Origin: DASRDU01 sp035560235 | GTDB lineage: Bacteria > Acidobacteriota > Blastocatellia > RBC074 | Assembly (NCBI GenBank): GCA_035560235.1 | Contig: DATMAG010000089.1 | Span: forward strand, 62,001-126,000 | DNA length: 64,000 nucleotides | Direction: 5' to 3' | The notes under the pieces: model-generated | Told to the model about the DNA's origin: nothing | What the model saw: the letters and a program-made list of their open reading frames with translations, nothing else | The model's database searches: none | In this document: positions 28,696 through 37,257 of the stretch, piece by piece | Layout of the letters: the number at the start of each line of letters is the position of its first letter | Position numbering within the stretch: the first letter of the stretch is position 1 | Program-made: the position numbers and the translations under genes

Positions 28696-29212
28696 TTTTC
28701 AGGCGCCTCTCGACTGAATGAAAGATGTGGTGCAGAGAACCGGATCGAAGCCCGTTCGCCGGGATCTCTGCGCCTGCGTGCTGCAAATCAAATCCTTCAG
28801 GCCTCTGGCGATAGGCAAAGGTCATTCTCCATTCTCCATTTTCAATTCTCCATTCTTTTGCAGAGAGCAGCGATGAGCCTCTCTGCAAAAGAATGGAGAA
28901 TTGAAAATGGAGAATGGAGTCAGCGAGCAGACAGCGCACGGCGGCCTCCTGATCAAGCCGCAGGCGCGGCGGAAGCAGCGCGGCTTCGGCTTGCGCGATG
29001 GCCTCTTCGTGCTGACCACTGCGCAGCGCCGATTGCGTGCCGCTCAGGTGCCTGCCGAGTCCCTGTGTGCGCCGCCGCGGTTCAGGCCACACTTCACTTC
29101 GCAGAAAATGCGTTTGCTGCTATGATTCGCGCAATCAGCCAGCTTGAACTATCAGTAATTGCAGGCAGAGTGACGAGCGACCTCGCAGTATCAGGCCGTC
29201 CGGAAGGATTGT
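28696..29212. other. 517-base spacer with hairpin element D
   Basis: It lies between the MBL gene and the ECF sigma gene. Element D occupies 28827-28919. A minus-strand frame from 29092 to about 28920 (LRSGQHEEAIAQAEAALL) has a TPR-like look and runs straight into the hairpin, so it may be a gene remnant. Otherwise I see nothing convincing. Confidence 0.45.
28827..28919. repeat. Hairpin element D: 41-bp perfect inverted repeat with heptamer units
   Basis: Arms 28827-28867 and 28879-28919 are perfectly complementary around an 11-base loop. Most of the arm is heptamer-like units such as ATTCTCC, followed by TTTTGCAGAGAG. Elements G (49314) and I-inner (56914) share the unit. Confidence 0.93.
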
Positions 29213-29803
29213 ATGAAAAATACCGGGGTGAAGGACGTAACGCGGCTGCTGCTGGCCTGGCGTAACGGGAACCGGGCAGCGCTCGATAAACTGGTCTCGC
29301 TGGTTTACGACGAACTGCACCGGCTGGCGCATCATTACATGCGCCGCGAGAATCGCGGGCACGAGCTGCAGACGACCGAACTGGTCAACAAGGCCTGGCT
29401 CCGGCTGGTGGATATGAAGCAGGTCGAGTGGCAGGATCGCGTTCATTTCTTCGCTGTCTCGGCCCGCATTATGCGCCAGATTCTGGTGGACATTGCCCGC
29501 GAACGCGAGAGCGAAAAACGCGGCGGCAGAATCACGCTCGTGCCGCTGGATGAAGCCCTGACCGTGTCAGGTGAGGGCGGGACTGATTTTCTGGCGCTCA
29601 ATGAAGCGCTCGAACGGCTGGCCGCTGAGGATGAACGCAAGGCGCGCGTTGTCGAACTGCGCTTCATCGTCGGCCTGAGCGTTGATGAAACTGCCGAAGT
29701 GCCGGGCGTCGGAGCTGACACGGTGATTCGCGACTGGCGGCTCTCGCGGCTGTGGCTGATGCGTGAACTCAGCGGCGGAGGAGCACATGAAGCCGCAGGT
29801 TGA
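29213..29803 (+). CDS. ECF-type RNA polymerase sigma factor, acidobacterial/planctomycete kinase-linked group
   Basis: 196 residues. It matches the sigma group found next to Ser/Thr kinases: LVYDELHRLAHHYMRREN and ELQTTELVNKAWLRLVD are region 2, RVHFFAVSARIMRQILVDIA is the linker, and region 4 is the helix-turn-helix around residues 155-185. In the recognition half the usual AEVLGVSPxTV reads AEVPGVGADTV, with P164 replacing a Leu. That could weaken DNA binding. GGAAGGA (29202-29208) sits just before ATG 29213. The kinase gene starts about 17 bases before its stop, so the two are coupled. Confidence 0.87.
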   Translation: MKNTGVKDVTRLLLAWRNGNRAALDKLVSLVYDELHRLAHHYMRRENRGHELQTTELVNKAWLRLVDMKQVEWQDRVHFFAVSARIMRQILVDIARERESEKRGGRITLVPLDEALTVSGEGGTDFLALNEALERLAAEDERKARVVELRFIVGLSVDETAEVPGVGADTVIRDWRLSRLWLMRELSGGGAHEAAG

Positions 29804-30968
29804 GGAACTCTGTCTCAGGGCGCTCGATCTCGAACCGGATGAGCGCGAGGCGTGGCTGGCGACAGCCTGCGCGGGCGATGAAGCCCTGCGCCGCGAAGTC
29901 AGTTCGCTGCTCGCTCAGGAAGAGCGCGCCGAGCAGTTGCACTTTCTTGAGCAGCCGGCCTCAAAACTGATGGCCGACTGGCTCCGGGACAGCGAGGAGC
30001 GCACGCTGGCTGAAGGGCCTGCTGAAGCGGCGTCGCCTTCAGCCGCTTTCGTTCCCGGAGAGCGGATTCTGCATTACCTGATTCTCGAACCGCTCGGCGC
30101 GGGCGGCAGCGGGCGCGTCTTTCTGGCCCGCGATGAAAAGCTGCTGCGCCCGGTGGCCATCAAGTGTCTGACTGACGAACTGGCGCAGGACAAACAATGG
30201 CTGGCCCGGTTCAGACGCGAGGCCAGGGCGCTCGCTTCGCTCAATCATCCCAGCATCGCCACGATTCACGCGCTCGAACAGAGCGGCGACACGCTCTTTC
30301 TGGTGATGGAATATGTCGAGGGGCAGACGCTGCTCGACAGGTTCAGGGCCGGACGGCTGCCCGTCAGCGAAACGCTCGCGCTCTACAACAGGGCCATCGC
30401 CGCCAGCCATTCGGAAGAGGCCTATAACGGCAGGGGCGTGCTCTATTTTTACCGTCATGATTACGAGCGTGCCGCCGCCGATTTTCAGCGCGCCCGCGAT
30501 CTGCACCCGAATGATGCGCTCTTTCACGCCAATCTGGCCAATGCCCGTTACTGGATTCCGGCGCTGCGGGGACTGGCCCGGACTGATTACGGGCGGGCCA
30601 TCAGCCTCAGGCGCGAGGAACTCAGGGACACGCCGCAGGAACCATCGCTCCGGGCGCAACTGGCCGTCTGGCTGGCCCGGCGGGGTGACGCCGCTGATCT
30701 GAAGGAAGCGCGGGATGCAATTGAACTGGCGCTCGTGCAGGCTCCGGCAGACCTCACCTGTCTGGTCAGTTCAGTCTTCGTCTGGCAGCTCACGGGCGAT
30801 CACGAGCGGGCCGTCAGCCAGGCGATTGAAGCCGTCAGGAAGGGCTGCAACCCCGATGAACTCAGGCGTGACCCTGGCTGGAAGCGGTCACTGCTGATCC
30901 GAAATTCCAGCAGGCCGTTCAGACAAAACGCTGACGAGGTTCGCAGCTGGAACCGCGGGCGTATTTGA
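29787..30968 (+). pseudogene. Ser/Thr kinase-TPR gene lacking the catalytic lobe, 3' frameshifted
   Basis: The open frame codes for 393 residues from ATG 29787 (AGGAG upstream; GTG 29763 is in frame). The N-terminus is the usual lead-in of these kinases, the N-lobe is complete (glycine loop LGAGGSGRVFLA, PVAIK, hinge LVMEYVEGQTL), but the sequence then passes from RLPVSETLALYN directly into TPR helices (AIAASHSEEAYNGRGVLYFY). The catalytic loop, DFG and whole C-lobe are absent: an in-frame deletion of some 150-200 codons is the simple reading. Near the end the frame shifts at about 30876-30878. A one-base correction there restores the expected TPR tail LEAVTADPKFQQAVQTKR and a stop at 30932-30934; as it stands the last 30 residues are noise. 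It follows the ECF sigma gene with overlap. The protein, if made, cannot be an active kinase. Confidence 0.8.
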
Positions 30969-31128
30969 TTCTGTCAGTCAGATTCCGCCGGGCAAGAATC
31001 CGGCTGATGCCGGATTGTCGGTCACTGATCCGGGCCTTGAATTCAGGGATTACAAGTACTCGGTCGAGGTTGACGGGTTCGGCCTGTTTGATCCCTTCGT
31101 CAGAGTGATTCGTCGCCGTCACGTCTGA
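30898..31128 (+). pseudogene. Truncated remnant of a small companion gene
   Basis: The frame from 30898 to the stop at 31126-31128 has no ATG or plausible start, but codes VFDSVSQIPPGKNPADAGL then FRDYKYSVEVDGFGLFDP and FVRVIRRRHV. The DYKYSVEVDG part resembles the EYKYLVLLTTDKQVYV of the intact gene at 31149, and small proteins of this build often follow kinase genes in Acidobacteria. The 5' half is missing and overlaps the tail of the kinase pseudogene. It is probably a decayed paralogue. Confidence 0.5.
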
Positions 31129-31148
31129 TTTCACCGCAAGGAGCAGAT

Positions 31149-31490
31149 ATGCAGGAAAAATTATCCAGAAATACCAGCCCCGTGACCGTCTATATCGATC
31201 CTGACCAGAGGAGCGATCAGCTCGTTGCCGAGCCTGAAGTCCTCGTGCTGAGCCTCGGTGAGCGCAACGAAGCGCGCTGGACGAGCGAACGGGGGACGAT
31301 TGAAATCCGCTTCGATCCGGCCAGGTGTCCCTTCAGAATCAGCAGATTTCAGGCTCCGGCAGGCTGGACCTGTCTGTCGGGCGTTCCGAAATCGGAGAGC
31401 GCCGGGAAGGAATATAAATACCTCGTCCTGCTGACGACGGATAAACAGGTCTATGTCAGAGAAGGCCTGCGGGTTCAGATCAGAGACTGA
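31149..31490 (+). CDS. Small hypothetical protein, probable companion of the sigma/kinase locus
   Basis: 113 residues with no signal peptide or membrane segment. Predicted all-beta: SRNTSPVTVYIDPDQR and LVAEPEVLVLSLGERNEARW open, SERGTIEIRFDPARCPFRIS follows, and SAGKEYKYLVLLTTDKQVYV closes. It looks like a single beta-sandwich domain. AAGGAG lies six bases before ATG 31149. The KEYKYLV segment is shared with the remnant just upstream. I do not recognise a named family. Confidence 0.6.
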   Translation: MQEKLSRNTSPVTVYIDPDQRSDQLVAEPEVLVLSLGERNEARWTSERGTIEIRFDPARCPFRISRFQAPAGWTCLSGVPKSESAGKEYKYLVLLTTDKQVYVREGLRVQIRD

Positions 31491-31617
31491 TCCCGCAGAC
31501 ATTTTCCCTCATCCCATCCATTCAGCTGACCCGGTCAGGCGTGCACTGACCGGGCGCAGTTCGTTTCTTCCGCCCGGAGCGGACTCAGCCGCCGCCTCAA
31601 TTTTTTCCGCAGACGTT

Positions 31618-31645
31618 CAGTTTTTCCCGGCCCGATTCCGCTTAA
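31618..31645 (+). promoter_or_regulatory. Bipartite motif copy 1: CAGTTTTTCCCG-N9-CGCTTAA
   Basis: CAGTTTTTCCCG (31618-31629) and CGCTTAA (31639-31645) are separated by nine bases, 17 bases before the glycosyltransferase start at 31663. The second copy at 43588-43615 has identical blocks and spacing. It could be a promoter or regulator-binding site for the exopolysaccharide genes. Confidence 0.6.
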
Positions 31646-31662
31646 TCGGGTGAGGAAAACCT

Positions 31663-32871
31663 ATGAGCTATGCGATCACGAGAACCCCGGAAGCCCTGGC
31701 GCGTCCGGCGCGGCGGGAGTCTGCACTGTGCCGCCGCCCGCGCGTGCTGCATCTGATCACGAGCTTTGAGATCGGAGGCACAGAACGGCAGGCCGTTGAA
31801 CTGCTCAGCCGAATTGATCTGCGCCGTTACGACGTGCGGCTGGCGGCGCTGCGGCTCGCCGGGCCGCTCTACGAACATCTCGCGGCGCGCTTTCCTGAAG
31901 TGCCGGAATTTCCGCTGACCAGTTTTTATGACGCGAATGCCGTGCGTCAGGTGACAAGGCTGCGGGCGCTGCTCGTGCGCGAAGAGGTTGACATTCTGCA
32001 CGCCCACGATTTTTACGCGAGCCTGCTCGGCGCGGCTGCGGCGCGGATGGCCGGTGTCAGAGTGATCGCCAGTCAGCGGCACCTGCGTCTCTCCGAGCGC
32101 CGTCTGCACGCGTGGGGACACCGGATCATTTACCGCCTGGCCGACCGGATTGCCGTCAATGCGGCGGCGATTCGTGATGACCTGCTCGCTTCAGCCGGAC
32201 TCTCGCCCGATCGCATTGTGCTGATCAGAAACGGATTCATTCCTCCCGAACAGACAGATCGCGCCGCAGTGAAAGCTGAAATCCGCAGGCGTTTCAGTCT
32301 GCCATCGGACGCCGTGCTGATTGGCGTGGTCGCGCGGCTGCAGCCGGTCAAGGGGCATCGTTACCTGATCGCAGCGGCCCGGCAGCTCGCGCCCGAATTT
32401 CCGCAGGCGCATTTCATCTTCGTCGGTGACGGGCCGCTGCGGGCAGAGATTGAAACCGACATTGCGCGGTTCGGCCTGACGGAGCGCATTCATCTGTTCG
32501 GTGACTGCGCGAACGGAGCTGCGCTCGCGCAGGGCTTCGATCTTTCAGTGCTGCCTTCGCTGCACGAAGGACTGCCGAACGCGGTGATTGAAGCGATGGC
32601 TGCAGGGGTGCCGGTCGTGGCTTCGGCAGTCGGCGGCGTGACGGAACTGATTGCGGATGGAAAGACAGGTTATCTGGCGACACCGGCTGATCCGCCGTCG
32701 CTCGCTCGCGTGATTGCGCGGGCCCTCAGAAGTGAGGAAGAACGGGCGCGGATTGCGGCAAACGGGCAGCGGTTCATCACCTCGCGCTTCAGCATCGAGC
32801 GCATGGTGACGGCTTACGAACGACTTTACGAAGAACTGCTGCGCGAACGCCAATACAAACAGAGGAACTGA
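31663..32871 (+). CDS. Glycosyltransferase family 4 protein
   Basis: 402 residues of GT-B fold. The N-terminal domain begins VLHLITSFEIGGTERQAVEL, the acceptor-side pattern of GT4 transferases; the C-terminal nucleotide-sugar domain has VARLQPVKGHRYLI, FVGDGPLRAEIE and the EX7E-type block LHEGLPNAVIEAMAAGVPVV. It would transfer a sugar to a lipid-linked or growing glycan on the cytoplasmic face. Stop and the next ATG overlap at 32869-32873, so translation is coupled to the methyltransferase. The bipartite motif at 31618 lies just upstream. The sugar is not known. Confidence 0.9.
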   Translation: MSYAITRTPEALARPARRESALCRRPRVLHLITSFEIGGTERQAVELLSRIDLRRYDVRLAALRLAGPLYEHLAARFPEVPEFPLTSFYDANAVRQVTRLRALLVREEVDILHAHDFYASLLGAAAARMAGVRVIASQRHLRLSERRLHAWGHRIIYRLADRIAVNAAAIRDDLLASAGLSPDRIVLIRNGFIPPEQTDRAAVKAEIRRRFSLPSDAVLIGVVARLQPVKGHRYLIAAARQLAPEFPQAHFIFVGDGPLRAEIETDIARFGLTERIHLFGDCANGAALAQGFDLSVLPSLHEGLPNAVIEAMAAGVPVVASAVGGVTELIADGKTGYLATPADPPSLARVIARALRSEEERARIAANGQRFITSRFSIERMVTAYERLYEELLRERQYKQRN

Positions 32872-33746
32872 TGATGACTGTCACGGAACAACGGATTGCG
32901 CTCGGCGCGCACACGAGCGAGGTCGCTGCCGGTGAGCGTTTCGAGTTCGGCAAAAACTGGACGCGCTTTCTCTCGGGCCTGAGCGATGAGCGAATCGCGC
33001 AGGCTGAAAATTCACTGCGAAGGATGCTTGGTGCAAGTGACCTCGCGGGCCGCAGTTTTCTCGATGCAGGTTCGGGCAGCGGGTTGTTCAGCCTCGCGGC
33101 GCGCAGGCTCGGCGCGCGCGTGCATTCGTTCGATTACGACCCGCATTCCGTGGCCTGCACGGCTGAACTGAGGCGGCGTTACTTTCCGCACGATCCGCTC
33201 TGGACTGTGCAGACGCAGTCGGTCCTCGATTCGGATTATCTGGCCAGGCTCGGCAGCTTCGATGTCGTTTACTCGTGGGGCGTGCTGCATCACACGGGGC
33301 AGATGTGGCAGGCGCTCGAAAACATTCACCGGCTGGTCAGGCCGGGCGGGCAGCTGTTCATTGCGATTTACAACGACACCGGTTCGCAGACGGCGCGCTG
33401 GCGTCTGGTCAAGCGAACTTACAACCGGCTGCCGCGCCCGTTGCGACTGCCCTTTGCGCTCGCGATCATCGCGCCGAATGAAATCAAGGATGCACTGCGC
33501 TCGCTGCTGACCGGAAGAGTGACTGAATACCTGCGTTCGTGGACGCAGTCATCAACGCCGCGCGGGATGAGCCGCTGGCACGACTGGATTGACTGGATCG
33601 GCGGCTACCCTTACGAGGTCGCAAGGCCCGAAGAGATCTTTGATTTTTACCGCGAGCGCGGCTTCAGGCTGACGCGCCTCGTCTGCGGCGGCGTCGGGAC
33701 GGGCTGCAATGAATTCGTCTTCGTGAAAGAGAGCCGCGATGAATAA
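32871..33746 (+). CDS. Class I SAM-dependent methyltransferase
   Basis: 291 residues. SAM motif I is SFLDAGSGSGLFSLAARRLG, the motif II acid is FDYDPHSV and the post-I block is VVYSWGVLHHTGQMWQALEN with VRPGGQLFIAIYND. Enzymes of this type in polysaccharide loci methylate sugar hydroxyls or lipid carriers. ATG 32871 overlaps the glycosyltransferase stop. The 3' end overlaps the acyltransferase gene (start 33739) by eight bases, so three genes are co-expressed: transferase, methyltransferase, acyltransferase. Confidence 0.87.
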   Translation: MMTVTEQRIALGAHTSEVAAGERFEFGKNWTRFLSGLSDERIAQAENSLRRMLGASDLAGRSFLDAGSGSGLFSLAARRLGARVHSFDYDPHSVACTAELRRRYFPHDPLWTVQTQSVLDSDYLARLGSFDVVYSWGVLHHTGQMWQALENIHRLVRPGGQLFIAIYNDTGSQTARWRLVKRTYNRLPRPLRLPFALAIIAPNEIKDALRSLLTGRVTEYLRSWTQSSTPRGMSRWHDWIDWIGGYPYEVARPEEIFDFYRERGFRLTRLVCGGVGTGCNEFVFVKESRDE

Positions 33747-34884
33747 GGCTCACTGGCGAATTGAGGAACAGCCGCGCCTCGCGGCGGCGCTTTCAGCCGG
33801 GCGGATTCCGGCGCTCGACGGACTGCGGGCGGTCGCGGTTCTGCTGGTGATCTTCTATCACTTCGGTTTTTCAATGGTGCCAGGCGGCAGCGGAGTGCTG
33901 ATCTTTTTTGTGCTGAGCGGCTTTCTGATCACGTGGCTGCTGCTCGCGGAAAACGACAGGTACGGCGATGTTTCGCTCGCGCAGTTTTATCGCCGTCGCG
34001 TGCTGCGCATCTTTCCGGCCTTTTACGCCTGGTGGCTCCTGACCGTGCTGATGCTGCTTGCGGCGGGCAAACGGCTGCCGTGGCCGCACGCGCTGAGCGC
34101 CTTCTGTTATGCCTCGAACTATTACAACGCCTGGTTCGGCGATCCGAACACTGCGTTCAGTCACACGTGGTCGCTGGCGATTGAGGAGCAGTTTTACCTC
34201 TTCTGGCCGTTCGTCTTCATCAGGCTGCGGCACAGTCTCAGGCGGATGACGTTCTTTCTCGGCGGCGTGATCCTTGCGGTCTGCCTCTGGCGCTGGCTGC
34301 TTTACTTCGCCGTGTCCGCCAGGCAGTCGTGGTTTTACGCTTCATTCGACACGCGGCTTGACGGGCTGATGTGGGGCTGCCTGCTCGCGGTGCTGCTCAA
34401 AAGCGGCGCGGGCGGCAGATGCCGGATGATGCTTTGCCGACATCCGGCGCTGATGTTTGTGACGCTCGCGCTCTTTTTCGGCTCGGCGTGTCCTGGGCAT
34501 CTGGTCTTTGAAGGTTACAGAGACGCAATCGGGCTGGCCGTTGAACCGGCACTGATTGCGGCGCTGATGGTGCAACTGCTGAACTGGTCAGAATCGGCGC
34601 TGGTGCGGTGGCTCGAATGGCCCGCGCTGCGCTGGCTCGGCAGACTTTCATATTCGCTTTATCTGTATCAGCAGTTGACGCTCTATTCGATCAGAAAGCT
34701 TTTCGCAGCGCACGCTGTTCCGGTGCAACTGGCGGCGGCAGTGACAGTCACAGTGCTGCTCGCGGCCTGTTCTTATTACCTGATCGAACGCCCTTTTCTC
34801 AGACTGAAGCAGAGTCGGGGCATTGAGCCTGATAAATCCGGCAGATTGCTGCCACAACCGGCCACAGCCGGAAGTCGCGTCTGA
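33739..34884 (+). CDS. Acyltransferase 3 (OafA/YrhL-like) membrane protein
   Basis: 381 residues with about ten membrane helices. The family signature is RIPALDGLRAVAVLLVIFYH with the catalytic-type His in FYHFG, followed by SGFLITWLLL, FYRRRVLRIFPAFY and HTWSLAIEEQFYLFWP. It acylates sugars in a surface polysaccharide, using acyl-CoA on the cytoplasmic side. It overlaps the methyltransferase gene by eight bases. Element K lies downstream. Confidence 0.9.
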   Translation: MNKAHWRIEEQPRLAAALSAGRIPALDGLRAVAVLLVIFYHFGFSMVPGGSGVLIFFVLSGFLITWLLLAENDRYGDVSLAQFYRRRVLRIFPAFYAWWLLTVLMLLAAGKRLPWPHALSAFCYASNYYNAWFGDPNTAFSHTWSLAIEEQFYLFWPFVFIRLRHSLRRMTFFLGGVILAVCLWRWLLYFAVSARQSWFYASFDTRLDGLMWGCLLAVLLKSGAGGRCRMMLCRHPALMFVTLALFFGSACPGHLVFEGYRDAIGLAVEPALIAALMVQLLNWSESALVRWLEWPALRWLGRLSYSLYLYQQLTLYSIRKLFAAHAVPVQLAAAVTVTVLLAACSYYLIERPFLRLKQSRGIEPDKSGRLLPQPATAGSRV

Positions 34885-34920
34885 GAGATGAAAGAGATGC
34901 TTTTATCCACGAAGGGGAAA

Positions 34921-35048
34921 GATTCAACAGCCGTGGGTGCAACCCACAGAGAAGGCCCTTGCACTGCGACCCATTCAGGGTCGGCCCGGCGTGTATCGGC
35001 TGTCCGCAGGTGAAACCTGCGGCTATTGAATTCAGCCCCTCACGGGGC
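34921..35048. repeat. Element K: cluster of four small hairpins within loose outer arms
   Basis: Four tight stem-loops follow one another: GTGGGT/ACCCAC at 34933-34947, CGACCC/GGGTCG at 34967-34983, CCGCAGGT/ACCTGCGG at 35004-35022 and GCCCC/GGGGC at 35035-35048. Outer pieces GATTCAA (34921-34927) and TTGAATTC (35026-35033) are complementary, so a clover-like fold is possible. The spacer lies between the acyltransferase gene and the heparinase-like gene. Confidence 0.7.
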
Positions 35049-35118
35049 GTGATGCGGAATTGTTCAGGGCCGCATCTGAGGCTGGAAACTCAGGATCGTA
35101 TTAGAGACTGAAATACTG

Positions 35119-37254
35119 ATGATGCTGATGAGTCCTGCACAACTCAGAAAACTGCGTGGCCGCAGCCTCGATGAATGGCGCGTGCGCAGCCGTCAGGCGT
35201 GGTCGGTGCTGACCGAACGGCTCAGCGCGGCGACGGAACTGAGCGATGCCGCATTCCTCGATGAACTCTGGTCGTATGCGCGCAACTGTTCTGCCGCAGG
35301 CACGGCGGCGCTGATCGCTGAAAGAGTGCGCCGGGCCTGTGCTGCGGATGGAACGCTGCGGCTGCGCCCGACCTTCTTTCCATCGGTCAGGCAGCACGCT
35401 GAGATTGTGGCGACGATGGAGCGGCGCTTTCCGCATGAGCGGCGGGCGATCATCGAACGCGCTGAACGGGCGCTGCGCGGACGATTTGATCTGCTCGGAT
35501 TCAAGGATCTGAGTTTCGGCGATCCGATTGACTGGCGGCTTGAACCGGTGTCGGGCAAACGCACGCCGCTCGCGCACTGGAGCCGGATTGATTACCTCAA
35601 CCCGGCAGTCGCGGGCGACAAGAAGATCACCTGGGAACTCAATCGCCACGCGCACTTCGTTACTTTCGGCCAGGCCTACCGGCTGACAGGCAATGAACGT
35701 TACGCCGAAGCCTTCGTCGCGCAGGCTGAAGCCTGGATGGAGGCGAATCCGCCGCAGCGCGGCATCAACTGGGCGAGCAGCCTCGAAGTCGCTTTGCGCT
35801 CGATTGCGTGGCTCTGGGCGTGGCATCTGATGGCGGACGCGCAGGCGCTTGTGCCGCGCTTCGTGCTGCGAATGCTCAAATGTCTGATCGCGCACGGGCG
35901 GCACATTGAAAAGTATCTCTCGCATTACTTCAGCCCGAACACACATCTGACCGGCGAAGCGCTCGGCCTGCTTTATCTCGGCAATGCGCTGCGTGAACTG
36001 CGTTCGGCGGCGCGGTGGTCTGAACTCGGCTTTCGGATTCTGCTCGAACAGGCGCAGGCGCAGGTGCGCGCTGACGGCGTCTATTTCGAGCAGGCTTCTT
36101 ATTACCATCGCTACACGGCTGATTTCTATCTGCACGTGGCGGCGCTGCTGCGAGCGCGTGAAAGAGCGTTGCCTGATGGTGTTGAGGCGCGGCTCGTCGG
36201 ACTGCTCGATCATCTGATGTGGCTGACGCGGCCCGATGGCACGACGCCGCTCATCGGTGATGACGATGGCGGGCGGCTCATCAGCTTCAGTGAACGGCAG
36301 GCAAATGATTTTCGTGACACGCTGGCGACGGGCGCGGCGCTCTTTGGTCGCCGCGACTGGAAGCACGTGGCCGGTGAAGCGACGGTTGAAACGCTGTGGC
36401 TGCTCGGGCCGCAGGGACTTGAAGCTTACGACCGGCTTGAACCCGTACCGCCGCGTGAACGGTCACGCGCTTTCGCTGAAGGCGGTTATTACGTGATGCG
36501 CGACGGGTGGACGCCTCAGTCCGGCAGCGTGCTTGTTGACTGCGGCCCGCACGGCGCAGGCAATGGAGGACACGCGCACGCCGACGCGCTCAGTTTTGAA
36601 TTCACTGCCGCCGGGCGCACGTGGCTGATTGATCCCGGGACTTTCACTTACACCGGCGACGCCGAGGCCCGCGATGTGTTCCGCCATACCAGAGCGCACA
36701 ACACCGTCACGGTTGACGGCGAAGCGCAGTCGCTCGCTGCCGGAACGTTTGCGTGGCGGCAGACGGCGCGATGCGAGACCGAAAGTTTTTTCGACGGCGG
36801 GAGCGTGGTTTATTTCAGAGGCTCGCACGACGGTTACGAACGGCTGCCCGATCCGGTGAAACACACGCGAGCTTTGCTTTTTGTCCGGCCCGATGCGCTG
36901 CGGCGGCGTCCGCTCTATCTGATCGTACGCGATTCGTTCACCGCCGTCGCGCGTCATCGTTACGAACTGCGCTTTCACTTTCCGGCTGACTGCGAGGCCG
37001 CAGTCAGTCACGACCGCGTGATTGCCACTGCGCCGGACGGACGGCAACTGCTGATCGCAGTCATCGGCTCAGGCGAACTGCACGCGATGGTCGAAGAGGG
37101 TTTTGTTTCGTCCTGCTACGGTCAGCGCGAACGCGCGCCGGTTGCGGTTTTCACCGCGGTCAGCACAGGGCCGCAGGAGTTTGTAACATTCATCGTCCCG
37201 CTCGAACAGCGCGGCGTGCCTGAACTGAAACTTTCAGACGGAGAGGTTGAGTGA
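35119..37254 (+). CDS. Heparinase II/III-family protein (polysaccharide lyase-like)
   Basis: 711 residues with no signal peptide. The N-terminal two thirds is an all-helical (alpha/alpha)-toroid domain including FGQAYRLTGNERYAEAFVAQ and NTHLTGEALGLLYLGNALRE, with Asn, His and Tyr residues (YLSHYFSPNTHLTG, SYYHRYTADFYL) at catalytic-like positions. The C-terminal third is a beta-sandwich with GGHAHADALSFEF, IDPGTFTYTG and RHTRAHNTVTVDGEAQSL, the Heparinase II/III-like signature. Such proteins degrade or edit uronic-acid polysaccharides. In a biosynthetic locus it may trim or recycle the product; a periplasmic location would need a signal that I do not see. It ends three bases before the asparagine synthase gene. 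Confidence 0.83.
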   Translation: MMLMSPAQLRKLRGRSLDEWRVRSRQAWSVLTERLSAATELSDAAFLDELWSYARNCSAAGTAALIAERVRRACAADGTLRLRPTFFPSVRQHAEIVATMERRFPHERRAIIERAERALRGRFDLLGFKDLSFGDPIDWRLEPVSGKRTPLAHWSRIDYLNPAVAGDKKITWELNRHAHFVTFGQAYRLTGNERYAEAFVAQAEAWMEANPPQRGINWASSLEVALRSIAWLWAWHLMADAQALVPRFVLRMLKCLIAHGRHIEKYLSHYFSPNTHLTGEALGLLYLGNALRELRSAARWSELGFRILLEQAQAQVRADGVYFEQASYYHRYTADFYLHVAALLRARERALPDGVEARLVGLLDHLMWLTRPDGTTPLIGDDDGGRLISFSERQANDFRDTLATGAALFGRRDWKHVAGEATVETLWLLGPQGLEAYDRLEPVPPRERSRAFAEGGYYVMRDGWTPQSGSVLVDCGPHGAGNGGHAHADALSFEFTAAGRTWLIDPGTFTYTGDAEARDVFRHTRAHNTVTVDGEAQSLAAGTFAWRQTARCETESFFDGGSVVYFRGSHDGYERLPDPVKHTRALLFVRPDALRRRPLYLIVRDSFTAVARHRYELRFHFPADCEAAVSHDRVIATAPDGRQLLIAVIGSGELHAMVEEGFVSSCYGQRERAPVAVFTAVSTGPQEFVTFIVPLEQRGVPELKLSDGEVE

Positions 37255-37257
37255 GTT

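Noticed and set aside
28827..28919. CRISPR-like repeats
   Set aside because: The repeated units are arms of a palindrome with no unique spacers of constant length and no cas genes nearby.
31491..31662. Sigma-54 promoter upstream of the EPS genes
   Set aside because: I could not find the GG and GC elements at the required 10-base spacing; the bipartite motif has a different form.
34921..35048. tRNA or tmRNA gene suggested by the clover-like fold
   Set aside because: No anticodon-arm or acceptor-stem consensus, no CCA end and no conserved T-arm sequence.
35101..36366. Long minus-strand frame of 421 codons opposite the heparinase-like gene
   Set aside because: It lies wholly antisense to a gene with clear domain motifs, is rich in Arg/Gln/His runs with no domain, and is expected from high GC at third positions.
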